Notes under the pieces: model-generated
Database searches by the model: none
Seen by the model: only the letters and a program-made list of their open reading frames with translations
What the model was told of the DNA's origin: nothing
Position numbers and translations under genes: made by a program
DNA from: Thauera phenolivorans
Lineage (GTDB): Bacteria > Pseudomonadota > Gammaproteobacteria > Burkholderiales > Rhodocyclaceae
Length of the DNA: 43,793 nt
Direction: 5' to 3'
Assembly: GCF_001696715.1 (NCBI RefSeq)
Contig: NZ_MBFM01000003.1
Coordinates: forward strand, 353,585 to 397,377
Part shown: positions 28,744-36,545 of the stretch, piece after piece
Numbering within the stretch: position 1 is the first letter of the stretch
Layout of the letters: each line of letters begins with the position of its first letter

Positions 28744-28775
28744 CAGCAAGACCCTGCAGACGAGGAGGAGAACTC

Positions 28776-29771
28776 ATGCAAATCGATTTGCGTACCGTGT
28801 CCATCAAGCCGCTCCGGCACACCTTCGATAACGTCGCGCGCCGCATCGGCGCCGACAAGCCGGCCTCGCGCTATCAGGAAGGCACGCTGGACATGCAGCA
28901 GACGGCCAACTTCCACTACCGGCCGACCTGGGCGCCGGAATACGACATCTATGACGCGTCCCGTACCGCGATCAAGATGGCCGACTGGTATGCGTTCAAG
29001 GATCCGCGCCAGTTCTACTACGGCGCCTACTGCCTGGCGCGTGCCAAGCAGCAGGAGACCGCCGAGGCGAACTTCGACTTCGTCGAGAACCGTGGCCTGG
29101 CGGGGACGCTGCCGGAGTCGGTGCGCGACACCGTGCTGAAGCTGCTGGTGCCGCTGCGCCACGTGGCCTGGGGCTCGAACATGAACAACGCGAGCGTCTG
29201 TGCCTACAGCTATGGCACCGGCTTCTCGCAGCCGCACATCTATCACTCGATGGACCAGCTGGGCATCGCCCAGTACATCACCCGCGTCGGCCTGCTGCTG
29301 GGCGATGTCCAGACCCTGGACGAAGGCAAGCGCGCATGGATGGAAGACGACGCCTGGCAGGGCCTGCGGCGCTTCGTCGAGGATTCCTTCGTACTCCAGG
29401 ACCCGTTCGAGCTGTTCGTGGTGCAGAACGTCGTCCTCGACGGCCTGCTTTACCCGCTGGTGTACGAAACCATCATCGATGACGTGCTCTCGAGCCAGGG
29501 CGGGACGCCGGTGGCGATGCTCACCCAGTTCATGACCGACTGGTTCACCGAGACCAAGAAGTGGGCCGATGCCACGGTGAAGATCGCGGCGGCCGAATCG
29601 GCCGAGAACAAGGCGATCCTGGGCAAGTGGCTGACCGACTGGCGTGATCGCGCTGCTGCCGCGCTGCTGCCGGTGGCCCGCATCGCCCTCGGCGACCGGA
29701 CCGACGAAGTCATGGGCGAAGTCGTCCAGCAATTCAATGCCCGCATGGCGAAAGCCGGCGTGGCCATCTAA
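28776..29771 (+). CDS. dmpL: Phenol hydroxylase oxygenase beta subunit P1 (DmpL)
   Basis: A 331-residue beta subunit of the (alpha-beta-gamma)2 phenol hydroxylase. It is related in fold to the alpha subunit but has no diiron site. Family segments include MQIDLRTVSIKPLRHTFDNV, YRPTWAPEYDIYDASRTAI, MADWYAFKDPRQFYYGAYC and QDPFELFVVQNVVLDGLLYPLVY. AGGAGGAG lies 7-8 bp before ATG 28776. It is 32 bp after dmpK and 12 bp before dmpM. Confidence 0.95.
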   Translation: MQIDLRTVSIKPLRHTFDNVARRIGADKPASRYQEGTLDMQQTANFHYRPTWAPEYDIYDASRTAIKMADWYAFKDPRQFYYGAYCLARAKQQETAEANFDFVENRGLAGTLPESVRDTVLKLLVPLRHVAWGSNMNNASVCAYSYGTGFSQPHIYHSMDQLGIAQYITRVGLLLGDVQTLDEGKRAWMEDDAWQGLRRFVEDSFVLQDPFELFVVQNVVLDGLLYPLVYETIIDDVLSSQGGTPVAMLTQFMTDWFTETKKWADATVKIAAAESAENKAILGKWLTDWRDRAAAALLPVARIALGDRTDEVMGEVVQQFNARMAKAGVAI

Positions 29772-29783
29772 GGAGACATCCGG

Positions 29784-30053
29784 ATGTCGACCGTTTTCCT
29801 CGCGCTGCAAACCAACGAAGACACTCGCCCGATCATCGAGGCGATCCTGCAGGACAACCCGCACGCGGTCTGTGACGAGCAGCCGGCGATGGTGAAGATC
29901 AACGCCGAGGGCAAGCTCGTCGTGCGGCGCGAGACGATCGAGGAGCTGCTCGGCCGTGACTACGACCTGCAGGAGCTGCAGGTCAACATGATCACCATGT
30001 CGGGCAACCTCGATCAGACCGACGACGAAATGATCCTGTTCTGGAAAAACTGA
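29784..30053 (+). CDS. dmpM: Phenol hydroxylase activator protein P2 (DmpM)
   Basis: An 89-residue cofactorless regulatory (MmoB-type) protein that binds the oxygenase and couples oxygen activation to substrate hydroxylation. It begins STVFLALQTNEDTRPIIEAI and contains the conserved DLQELQVNMITMSGNLDQTDDE. It lies 12 bp after dmpL with AAGGAG before the start. Confidence 0.95.
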   Translation: MSTVFLALQTNEDTRPIIEAILQDNPHAVCDEQPAMVKINAEGKLVVRRETIEELLGRDYDLQELQVNMITMSGNLDQTDDEMILFWKN

Positions 30054-30073
30054 TTCCTCGAGGAGACGAAATC

Positions 30074-31627
30074 ATGGATATGCAAGTTGCGAAGAAGAAG
30101 CTCGGTCTGAAGGAACGCTATGCGGTGATGACGCGCGGTCTGGACTGGACGCCGTCGTACCAGAAGATGGAGGACATCTATCCCTACATCGCTTACGAGG
30201 GCATCAAGATCCACGACTGGGACAAGTGGGAGGATCCCTTCCGCCTGACCATGGACGCCTACTGGAAGTATCAGGCGGAGAAGGAGCGCAAGCTGTACTC
30301 GGTGCTCGACGCCTACACCCAGGGTAACGGCCACCTCAACGTGACCGACGCGCGCTACCTCAATACCGTCAAGCTGTTCCTGAGCGGCATCAGCCCGCTG
30401 GAATATGTGGCGCATCGCGGCTTCGCCCACGCCGGCCGTCAGTTCCCCGGCCCCGGCCCGCGCGTCGCCTGCCTGATGCAGTCGGTCGACGAGATCCGTC
30501 ACGCGCAGACCCAGGTGCACGCCGTCTCGAACTACAACAAGTACTACAACGGGATGCACGACTTCCACCATGCGCACGACCGCGTGTGGTTCCTGTCGGT
30601 GCCGAAGTCGTTCTTCGACGACGCCATCACCGCTGGTCCGTTCGAGTTCATGGTCTCGATCGGCTTCTCGTTCGAGTACGTGCTGACCAACCTGCTGTTC
30701 GTGCCCTTCGTCTCGGGCGCGGCCTACAACGGCGACATGGCCGCGATGACCTTCGGCTTCTCGGCGCAGTCCGACGAAGCCCGTCACATGACCCTCGGCC
30801 TGGAAGTCATCAAGTTCATCCTCGAGCAGGATCCGGACAACGTGCCGATCGTGCAGCGCTGGATCAACAAGTGGACCTGGCGCGGCTATCGCGTGCTGAC
30901 CCTGGTCGCGATGATGATGGACTACATGCTGCCGAAGCGCACGATGAGTTGGAAGGAGTCGTGGGAGATCTACTTCGAGGAGAACGGCGGCGCGCTGTTC
31001 AAGGACCTCGCCCGCTACGGCATCACGATGCCCAAGTGCGCCGAGCACATCGCCCTCGAGAAGGATCACCTGTCGCACCAGGCCTGGAGCACCTTCTACA
31101 ACTACGCTGCCGCGTCGAACTTCCACACCTGGATGCCGGACGAGGACGAGATGGACTGGCTGGCGTCCAAGTATCCGAACAGCTTCGACAAGCACTACCG
31201 TCCGCGTTACGAGTTCTGGCGCGAGCAGGCCGCGAAGGGCAACCGCTTCTACAACAAGACGCTGCCCATGCTGTGCCAGACCTGCCAGATCCCGATGATC
31301 TTCACCGAGCCGGGCGATCCGACCAAGATCTGCTACCGCGAAGTGGACTACAAGGGCGACAAATATCACTTCTGTTCCGACCACTGCAAGGAGATCTTCG
31401 AGTACGAGCCGGAGAAGTACGTCCAGGCCTGGCTGCCGGTGCACCAGATCTACCAGGGCAACTGCTTCCCCGAAGGCACCGATCCGACCGTGGAAGGCTT
31501 CGATCCGCTCGCCGCGGTGCTGAAGTACTACCACCTCGAGAATGGTCGCGACAACCTCGACTTCGAGGGCTCGGAAGACCAGAAGAACTTCGCCGAGTGG
31601 CGTGGTCAGGCGACCAAGAACATCTGA
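30074..31627 (+). CDS. dmpN: Phenol hydroxylase diiron oxygenase alpha subunit P3 (DmpN)
   Basis: The 517-residue catalytic subunit, which hydroxylates phenol to catechol at a carboxylate-bridged diiron centre. The ligands are Glu110, Glu140 and His143 (VDEIRHAQ), then Glu201, Glu235 and His238 (SDEARHM); spacing agrees with toluene/o-xylene monooxygenase. The C-terminal part has a YHS-type zinc site (CQTCQIPMIF with CSDHCKEIF). The start is MDMQVAKKKLGLKERYAVMTRG, with GAGGAG before it. All ligands are present, so the enzyme should be active. Confidence 0.97.
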   Translation: MDMQVAKKKLGLKERYAVMTRGLDWTPSYQKMEDIYPYIAYEGIKIHDWDKWEDPFRLTMDAYWKYQAEKERKLYSVLDAYTQGNGHLNVTDARYLNTVKLFLSGISPLEYVAHRGFAHAGRQFPGPGPRVACLMQSVDEIRHAQTQVHAVSNYNKYYNGMHDFHHAHDRVWFLSVPKSFFDDAITAGPFEFMVSIGFSFEYVLTNLLFVPFVSGAAYNGDMAAMTFGFSAQSDEARHMTLGLEVIKFILEQDPDNVPIVQRWINKWTWRGYRVLTLVAMMMDYMLPKRTMSWKESWEIYFEENGGALFKDLARYGITMPKCAEHIALEKDHLSHQAWSTFYNYAAASNFHTWMPDEDEMDWLASKYPNSFDKHYRPRYEFWREQAAKGNRFYNKTLPMLCQTCQIPMIFTEPGDPTKICYREVDYKGDKYHFCSDHCKEIFEYEPEKYVQAWLPVHQIYQGNCFPEGTDPTVEGFDPLAAVLKYYHLENGRDNLDFEGSEDQKNFAEWRGQATKNI

Positions 31628-31688
31628 TCTGCTCGCCGCGGGCGCCCGCCGCGCCCGCGGCCACCTCAAGCTAGCAAGGAGACATGAC

Positions 31689-32048
31689 ATGGCAGTTGCC
31701 GCCGTCACCAAATACGAATTCGAACCGAAGGACAAGCTCGAGAATTTCCACGGTAACCAGCTGCTGTACATCGGCTGGGAGGACCACCTGCTGTTCTGCG
31801 CGCCCTTCGCCTTCCCCTTCCCGCCGACGATGCGTTTCGGCGACATCATCGACAACGTGCTGCCGGGCGCCTTCGGCTACCACCCCGATTTCGCCAAGAT
31901 CGACTGGAGCGAGGCCTACTGGTTCAAGTCGGGCAAGCCCTGGACGCCCGACTTCGACAAGTCGCTGGCGGACAACGGCCTCAAGCACAAGGACGTGATC
32001 CGCTTCCACACGCCGGGCCTGCACGGCATCAAGGATTCGTGCAACTGA
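31689..32048 (+). CDS. dmpO: Phenol hydroxylase gamma subunit P4 (DmpO)
   Basis: A 119-residue gamma subunit of the oxygenase. Family signature: FHGNQLLYIGWEDHLLFCAPFAFPFPP and FGDIIDNVLPGAFGYHPDFAKIDW. AAGGAG stands 7 bp before ATG 31689. The gap after dmpN (61 bp) holds a GC-rich imperfect hairpin without a T-run. Confidence 0.95.
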   Translation: MAVAAVTKYEFEPKDKLENFHGNQLLYIGWEDHLLFCAPFAFPFPPTMRFGDIIDNVLPGAFGYHPDFAKIDWSEAYWFKSGKPWTPDFDKSLADNGLKHKDVIRFHTPGLHGIKDSCN

Positions 32049-32127
32049 GGGTCTCTACCGACGGCGGCCGGTGCAAGCCGGTCGCCGCAAACGGCCCGAC
32101 CGAGAACCGAGACAACGGACAACAAGC

Positions 32128-33183
32128 ATGAGCTATGAACTGACCATCGAACCGATCGGCCAGACGATCGAAGTGGAAGACGACCAGACCATCCTCGACG
32201 CGGCGCTGCGTGCCGGCATCTGGTTGCCCCATGCGTGCTGCCACGGGCTGTGCGCGACCTGCAAGGTCGTCGTGGTCGACGGCGAAGTCGATCACGGCGA
32301 GGCCTCCAGTTTCGCCCTGATGGATTTCGAACGCGACGAGGGCAAGACGCTCGCCTGCTGCGCCACGCTGCAGAGCGACGTCACGATCGAGGCCGAGATC
32401 GAGGAAGAGCCCGACGCCGAATCGATCCCGGTGCGCGACTTCGAAGGCACGGTCACCCGGGTGGAGGACCTGACGCCGACGATCAAGGGCATCTTCATCG
32501 AACTCGACGAGCCGATCCATTTCCAGGCGGGCCAGTACGTCGATTTCGGCATCGAGGGCGGCGCCTACAGCCGCGCCTTCTCGCTCGCCAACCCGCCTTC
32601 GACCGGCCGCGAGATCGAGCTCAACATCCGCATCGTGCCGGGCGGCAAGGGCACGACCTGGGTGCACGAGAACCAGAAGGCGGGCGACCGTGTGAAGCTT
32701 GCAGGCCCCTACGGCCGTTTCTTCGTGCGCAAGTCGGCGCCCGAGAACATGATCTTCATGGCCGGCGGCTCCGGCTTGTCGAGCCCGCGCTCGATGATCA
32801 TCGACCTGCTCGAGCAGGGCGAGACGAGGAAGATCACGCTGGTCTACGGTCAGCGCAGCCGCGCCGAGCTGTACTACCACGACGAATTCCTCGCGCTTGC
32901 CGAGAAGTACCCGAACTTCAGCTACGTCCCGGCGCTGTCGGACGAGCCCGCCGAATCGGACTGGAACGGCTTCCGCGGTTTCGTGCATGAAGCGGCCAAG
33001 GCCCACTTCGACAACGACTTCCGCGGCAACAAGGCCTACCTGTGCGGACCTCCGCTGATGATCGACGCCTGTATCACCACCCTGATGCAGGGCCGGCTGT
33101 TCGAGCGCGACATCTTCATGGAGAAGTTCTTCTCCGCCGCCGACGTGCAGCAGGTACGCAGCCCCCTGTTCAGGAATATTTGA
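32128..33183 (+). CDS. dmpP: Phenol hydroxylase ferredoxin-NAD(P)H reductase P5 (DmpP)
   Basis: A 351-residue reductase that passes electrons from NADH through FAD and a [2Fe-2S] cluster to the oxygenase. The N-terminal plant-type ferredoxin domain has ACCHGLCATCKV with a final Cys in LACCATLQ. The FAD domain shows AYSRAFSLANPP, and the nucleotide domain MAGGSGLSSPRSMI, YGQRSRAELYY and YLCGPPLMIDAC. ATG 32128 begins the typical MSYELTIEPIG. Confidence 0.96.
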   Translation: MSYELTIEPIGQTIEVEDDQTILDAALRAGIWLPHACCHGLCATCKVVVVDGEVDHGEASSFALMDFERDEGKTLACCATLQSDVTIEAEIEEEPDAESIPVRDFEGTVTRVEDLTPTIKGIFIELDEPIHFQAGQYVDFGIEGGAYSRAFSLANPPSTGREIELNIRIVPGGKGTTWVHENQKAGDRVKLAGPYGRFFVRKSAPENMIFMAGGSGLSSPRSMIIDLLEQGETRKITLVYGQRSRAELYYHDEFLALAEKYPNFSYVPALSDEPAESDWNGFRGFVHEAAKAHFDNDFRGNKAYLCGPPLMIDACITTLMQGRLFERDIFMEKFFSAADVQQVRSPLFRNI

Positions 33184-33199
33184 GCTGGGTCAACAAATA

Positions 33200-33228
33200 T
33201 CGAGATTCTCGAACGGGGTCGAACGGGC
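33200..33228. promoter_or_regulatory. Perfect dyad (site 3) and tandem 10-bp repeats upstream of the dioxygenase
   Basis: TCGAGA-T-TCTCGA (33200-33212) is a perfect 13-bp dyad within ATCGAGATT. It overlaps two tandem 10-mers, TCGAACGGGG (33209-33218) and TCGAACGGGC (33219-33228). All lie in the 142-bp gap between dmpP and the dioxygenase gene, suggesting a separately controlled internal promoter. Confidence 0.45.
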
Positions 33229-33233
33229 ATGGC

Positions 33234-33239
33234 TATGAT
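33234..33239 (+). promoter_or_regulatory. Candidate -10 box of an internal promoter for dmpB
   Basis: TATGAT matches 5 of 6 consensus bases and lies 86 bp before the dioxygenase start, just after the dyad and tandem repeats. No good -35 is present, consistent with regulated or weak initiation. A perfect 6-bp stem (CCGGCC-TGGA-GGCCGG, 33282-33297) follows in the leader. Confidence 0.3.
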
Positions 33240-33325
33240 TCTTGCGGCTTCGAACTGAACCTTCGATCCAATTCTTTCCGACCGGCCTGGAGGCCGGCGG
33301 AGCCACCATCTGGAGGAGATCAAAC

Positions 33326-34255
33326 ATGGCAATGACTGGCGTTCTGCGTCCCGGGCATATCTCGCTGCGTGTCCTCGACCTCGAGCAGGGCATCAACCAT
33401 TACAAGAACGTGCTCGGGCTGGTCGAGACCGGCCGCGACAACCAGGGCCGCGTCTACTTCAAGGCCTGGGACGAGCGTGACCACAACAGCGTGCTGATCC
33501 GTGAGGCGGAGGACGCCGGTATCGACTTCTTCGCCTTCAAGGTCGCCGACAAGGCCACCCTCGAGAAACTCGATGCAGACCTGAAGGCCTTCGGTCTCAC
33601 CACCGAGCGCATCCCCGCGGGCGAAATGCTCGAGACCGGCGAGCGCGTGCGCTTCCAGGTTCCGTCGGGCCACTACATCGAGCTCTACGCCGAGAAGACC
33701 GACGTCGGCAACGGCCAGCCCTATGTGAACCCCGATCCGTGGGTCCCCGATGCCGAGCGTGGAATTGCGCCCACGCGCATGGACCACTGCCTGCTGTACG
33801 GCCCGGACATCGAGAAGGTGCAGGAGATCTTCGAGAAGGTGCTGGGCTTCTTCCTCGTCGAGCATGTGGTGATGGAGGATGGCAAGACCGACCTGGCGAT
33901 CTGGCTGTCGTGCTCGATCAAGGCCCACGACATCGCTTTCGTGCGCCACCCCGAGCCGAACAAGCTGCACCACGTCGCGTTCAAGCTCGACAGCTGGGAG
34001 AAGGTGCTGCGCGCGGCCGACCTCATGTCGATGAACCGGGTGTCGATCGACATCGGCCCGACCCGTCATGGCGTCACCCGCGGCACCACGATCTACGCCT
34101 TCGACCCTTCGGGCAACCGCTTCGAGACCTTCTGCGGCGGCTACGACTGCTACCCGGACGGCAAGCCGATCAAGTGGACCTGGGACGAAGTCGGCGCCGG
34201 CATCTTCTATCACGACCGTGCGCTGAACGAGCGTTTCCTCAGCGTCGTGTCCTGA
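33326..34255 (+). CDS. dmpB: Catechol 2,3-dioxygenase
   Basis: A 309-residue extradiol dioxygenase that cleaves catechol to 2-hydroxymuconic semialdehyde. Two vicinal-oxygen-chelate repeats are visible. Iron ligands His154 (TRMDHCLLYG), His216 (KLHHVAF) and Glu267 (GNRFETFC) are intact. The acid-base residues His201, His248 and Tyr257 correspond to XylE His199, His246 and Tyr255. ATG 33326 follows GGAGGAG. It closes the first phenol transcription block and is followed by a strong terminator. Confidence 0.97.
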   Translation: MAMTGVLRPGHISLRVLDLEQGINHYKNVLGLVETGRDNQGRVYFKAWDERDHNSVLIREAEDAGIDFFAFKVADKATLEKLDADLKAFGLTTERIPAGEMLETGERVRFQVPSGHYIELYAEKTDVGNGQPYVNPDPWVPDAERGIAPTRMDHCLLYGPDIEKVQEIFEKVLGFFLVEHVVMEDGKTDLAIWLSCSIKAHDIAFVRHPEPNKLHHVAFKLDSWEKVLRAADLMSMNRVSIDIGPTRHGVTRGTTIYAFDPSGNRFETFCGGYDCYPDGKPIKWTWDEVGAGIFYHDRALNERFLSVVS

Positions 34256-34271
34256 GGCAGGCAAATGAAAG

Positions 34272-34298
34272 GCGGTGCCGCGAGGCACCGCTTTTTTT
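34272..34298 (+). terminator. Rho-independent terminator after dmpB
   Basis: A perfect 8-bp stem GCGGTGCC-GCGA-GGCACCGC followed by seven T residues. It ends the dmpK-dmpB transcript between convergent genes. On the other strand the stem is followed by only a short CTTTCATTT, so it may help end the GntR transcript weakly. Confidence 0.9.
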
Positions 34299-34321
34299 CG
34301 CTTCGCGCTGCCGGTGCGATC

Positions 34322-35047
34322 TCAGTGCGTGGCGGGCTTGCCGTTGAGGACGTCGATCGGCATGCGCTTGACGGCGTCGAGGGTGCGCAGGATGTGCTCG
34401 GAGAGGATCGAGGTGGCACGGGTGACGTCGCGCGCCAGCGCAGCCTCGAACAAGGCCTGGTGTTCGGCATGGACATCGCGAGCGACCGGCTGGCGGAACA
34501 GGCTGAGGCGGCGGTAGCGCTCCGACTGCTGGTACAGGATGTTCTGGAAGTGACGGATCCAGCGGGAGGGGCAGGCAGCGATCAGGGTTTCGTGAAAGGC
34601 GCGGTTGCGCCGCTCCCACTCCTCGGTGGTGTCCAGATCACCCTCGGAAAGTTTCTGCTCCGCCCGCGACAGGCGGTGGAAGGAGGCAACCAGCGCGGCC
34701 TCCCAAGCGTCGTCCCCGCGCGCGAGCGACTGGCGCAGGGCCTCGGTTTCGAGCAGGACGCGGGTGCGGGTGATATCCTCGAAGTCGGCAATCGAGATGG
34801 GTGCGACGCGAAAGCCGCGCTGGCCCTGCGCCACCACCAGCGCGTCGGTCACGAGCAACTGCAAGGCCTCGCGCAAGGTGCCGGCACCGACTTCGTACTG
34901 ATCCTTGAGGTGTTCCACGCGGAGCTTCTCACCCGGCGGATGCACGCCCTCGATGATGTCGCGCCGCAGTCGCTTGTAGGCCGCCTCGACCAGGGTCTTG
35001 GGCTCGTAGGGGGCACTCGTTTCTGTTGCGCTGGCGATGTCGTTCAT
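34322..35047 (-). CDS. GntR-family (FadR/FCD subgroup) transcriptional regulator
   Basis: A 241-residue regulator. The N-terminal winged helix covers TLVEAAYKRLRRDIIEGVHPPGEKL to GAGTLREALQLLVTDALV. The all-helical FCD ligand domain has candidate metal residues Asn148, His152 (NRAFHETL), His196 (AEHQAL) and His218 (LSEHIL). It sits between the dioxygenase and the second catabolic block, like the AphS repressor in the Comamonas testosteroni phenol cluster, so a role as repressor of phenol genes is likely. It is divergent from the heme-binding-type gene. A TATACT -10 candidate (35089-35084) precedes it. Confidence 0.9.
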   Translation of the reverse strand: MNDIASATETSAPYEPKTLVEAAYKRLRRDIIEGVHPPGEKLRVEHLKDQYEVGAGTLREALQLLVTDALVVAQGQRGFRVAPISIADFEDITRTRVLLETEALRQSLARGDDAWEAALVASFHRLSRAEQKLSEGDLDTTEEWERRNRAFHETLIAACPSRWIRHFQNILYQQSERYRRLSLFRQPVARDVHAEHQALFEAALARDVTRATSILSEHILRTLDAVKRMPIDVLNGKPATH

Positions 35048-35083
35048 GGGGTGGAAGATGTACGGCGGATTGTAAGCAGTCGA

Positions 35084-35089
35084 AGTATA
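35084..35089 (-). promoter_or_regulatory. Candidate -10 box of the GntR gene
   Basis: On the minus strand this reads TATACT (5 of 6), 36 bp before the GntR start. The -35 region is weak. Site 4 (35123-35130) would lie around position -45 to -52 of this transcript. Confidence 0.35.
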
Positions 35090-35122
35090 GCCGAGCGTTG
35101 AAGAATAGGGAGTTTCCCGAAA

Positions 35123-35130
35123 TCTCGAGA
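35123..35130. promoter_or_regulatory. Palindrome TCTCGAGA, candidate operator (site 4)
   Basis: A perfect 8-bp palindrome within AATCTCGAGAATT, the fourth copy of the TCGAGATT core (minus strand). It lies 7 bp upstream of the -35 of the plus-strand promoter and between the two divergent genes. This is the natural place for an autoregulated GntR operator. Confidence 0.45.
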
Positions 35131-35137
35131 ATTGTTA

Positions 35138-35166
35138 TTGACGACGAGATTCAAGAGGTCTATCTT
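35138..35166 (+). promoter_or_regulatory. Sigma-70 promoter of the second phenol block
   Basis: TTGACG (35138-35143, 5 of 6) and TATCTT (35161-35166, 4 of 6) with a 17-bp spacer. It drives the gene at 35231 and probably dmpD and the genes after it. No sigma-54 element is visible here, so this block can be expressed independently of DmpR. Confidence 0.6.
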
Positions 35167-35230
35167 CGCCCGAACTTCGAGTCATCTATAAGACCCACGC
35201 AAGGCGCGCAAGGCGCCGAGGAGAGCCGAT

Positions 35231-35668
35231 ATGAACATTGCCGTCCCGCAAGCGACCGTTTCCTGGCAAGCCGCCCATGCCGCGGTCGAGGCCGCGGTTC
35301 GCCATGCCGAGTCTCTGGGTGTGCTCATCAACGTCGGCGTGACCGACGTCGGCGGCAACCTGATCGCCTTCCTGCGCATGCCGGGCGCTTTCCCGCAGTC
35401 GATCCAGTTCGCGATCGACAAGGCCTACACCGCCGGTGGCTTCGGTTTCCCCACCTCGCAGTGGATGTCGGTCTTCGGCGACAACGAGGGCATGAAACTC
35501 GGTTTTTCGGCCCAGCCGCGCCTGATCGTGTTCGGCGGCGGTCTGCCGATCCGTGTCGATGGCCAGCTCGTCGGCGGTATCGGCGTGTCCGGTGCCTCCG
35601 AGGAGCAGGACGCCGAGTGCGCGCTCGCCGGCCTGCGCGCGATCGGCGCCGACGAAGTCGCAGCCTGA
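35231..35668 (+). CDS. GlcG/HbpS family (DUF336) heme-binding-type protein
   Basis: A 145-residue protein of the DUF336/HbpS-like fold. Family marks are AVRHAESLGVLINVGVTDVGGNLIAFLRMPGAFPQSIQFAIDKAYTA and the C-terminal GGGLPIRVDGQLVGGIGVSGASEEQDAECA. Such genes recur in aromatic catabolic clusters, including phenol clusters, but their function there is not established; some bind heme, others act as small enzymes. No signal peptide, so cytoplasmic. It is 19 bp before dmpD on the same transcript. Confidence 0.85.
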   Translation: MNIAVPQATVSWQAAHAAVEAAVRHAESLGVLINVGVTDVGGNLIAFLRMPGAFPQSIQFAIDKAYTAGGFGFPTSQWMSVFGDNEGMKLGFSAQPRLIVFGGGLPIRVDGQLVGGIGVSGASEEQDAECALAGLRAIGADEVAA

Positions 35669-35687
35669 ACCTTCGGAGGATCCCAGC

Positions 35688-36545
35688 ATGAGCGCAGCCA
35701 GCCCGGAGATCGCCCGCAGCATCGTCGCCGCAGGCATCCGCACCAACTACCACGACCTCGGTGAAGGCTTTCCGGTCCTGATGATCCACGGCTCGGGGCC
35801 GGGCGTCTCGGCCTGGGCCAACTGGCGACTGGTAATGCCCGAACTGGCGAGGCGGGCGCGCGTGATCGCGCCCGACATGGTGGGCTTCGGCTTCACCGAC
35901 CGTCCCGAGGGTCAGCGCTACGACATGGACGTGTGGGTGGAGCAGGCGGTCGGCCTGCTCGACGCGCTCGGCCTGGAGCAGGCCGACCTGGTCGGCAACT
36001 CCTTCGGCGGCGCGCTCGCGATCGCGATGGCGGTCCGTCATCCGCAGCGTGTCCGCCGCCTGGTGCTGATGGGCAGCGTCGGCGTTCCCTTCGAGATCAC
36101 CGAGGGGCTGGACAAGGTATGGGGCTATCAGCCGTCCTTCGAGTCGATGCTCGAACTGCTCGACTTCTTCGCGTGGGATCGCGCCCTCGTCAACGAGGAG
36201 CTCGCGCGCCTGCGCTACGAGGCGAGCATCCGCCCGGGCTTCCAGGAGTCCTTCTCGGCGATGTTCCCCGCACCGCGCCAGCGCTGGGTCGACGCGATGA
36301 CCAGTACCGAGGCCGAGATCCGCGCGATCCCGCACGAGACCCTGGTGATCCACGGTCGCGAGGACAAGGTGATCCCGCTGTCGAATTCGCTGACGCTCGC
36401 CGACTGGATCGCGCGCGTGCAGTTGCACGTTTATGGCCAATGCGGCCACTGGACACAGATCGAGCATGCCGGGCGCTTCGCGAAGCTGGTCGGCGACTTC
36501 CTCGCCGAGGCGGGGCAGGATGAGCCGCGCCCGCTCCAAAGCTGA
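35688..36545 (+). CDS. dmpD: 2-hydroxymuconic semialdehyde hydrolase
   Basis: A 285-residue alpha/beta hydrolase that cleaves the meta-ring-fission product to 2-hydroxypenta-2,4-dienoate and formate (or another acid from substituted substrates). The catalytic triad is Ser105 (VGNSFGGA), Asp226 (GREDKVIP) and His254 (CGHWTQIEH). The oxyanion segment HGSGPGVSAWANW is typical of DmpD/XylF/TodF. GGAGG precedes ATG 35688. Its product needs the hydratase DmpE, which is not found nearby. Confidence 0.93.
   Translation: MSAASPEIARSIVAAGIRTNYHDLGEGFPVLMIHGSGPGVSAWANWRLVMPELARRARVIAPDMVGFGFTDRPEGQRYDMDVWVEQAVGLLDALGLEQADLVGNSFGGALAIAMAVRHPQRVRRLVLMGSVGVPFEITEGLDKVWGYQPSFESMLELLDFFAWDRALVNEELARLRYEASIRPGFQESFSAMFPAPRQRWVDAMTSTEAEIRAIPHETLVIHGREDKVIPLSNSLTLADWIARVQLHVYGQCGHWTQIEHAGRFAKLVGDFLAEAGQDEPRPLQS

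Noticed and set aside
33230-33246. Sigma-54-like element TGGC...TTGC upstream of dmpB
   Set aside because: The GG and GC are 11 bp apart (33231-33232 and 33244-33245) instead of the strict 10, so I do not call a sigma-54 promoter.
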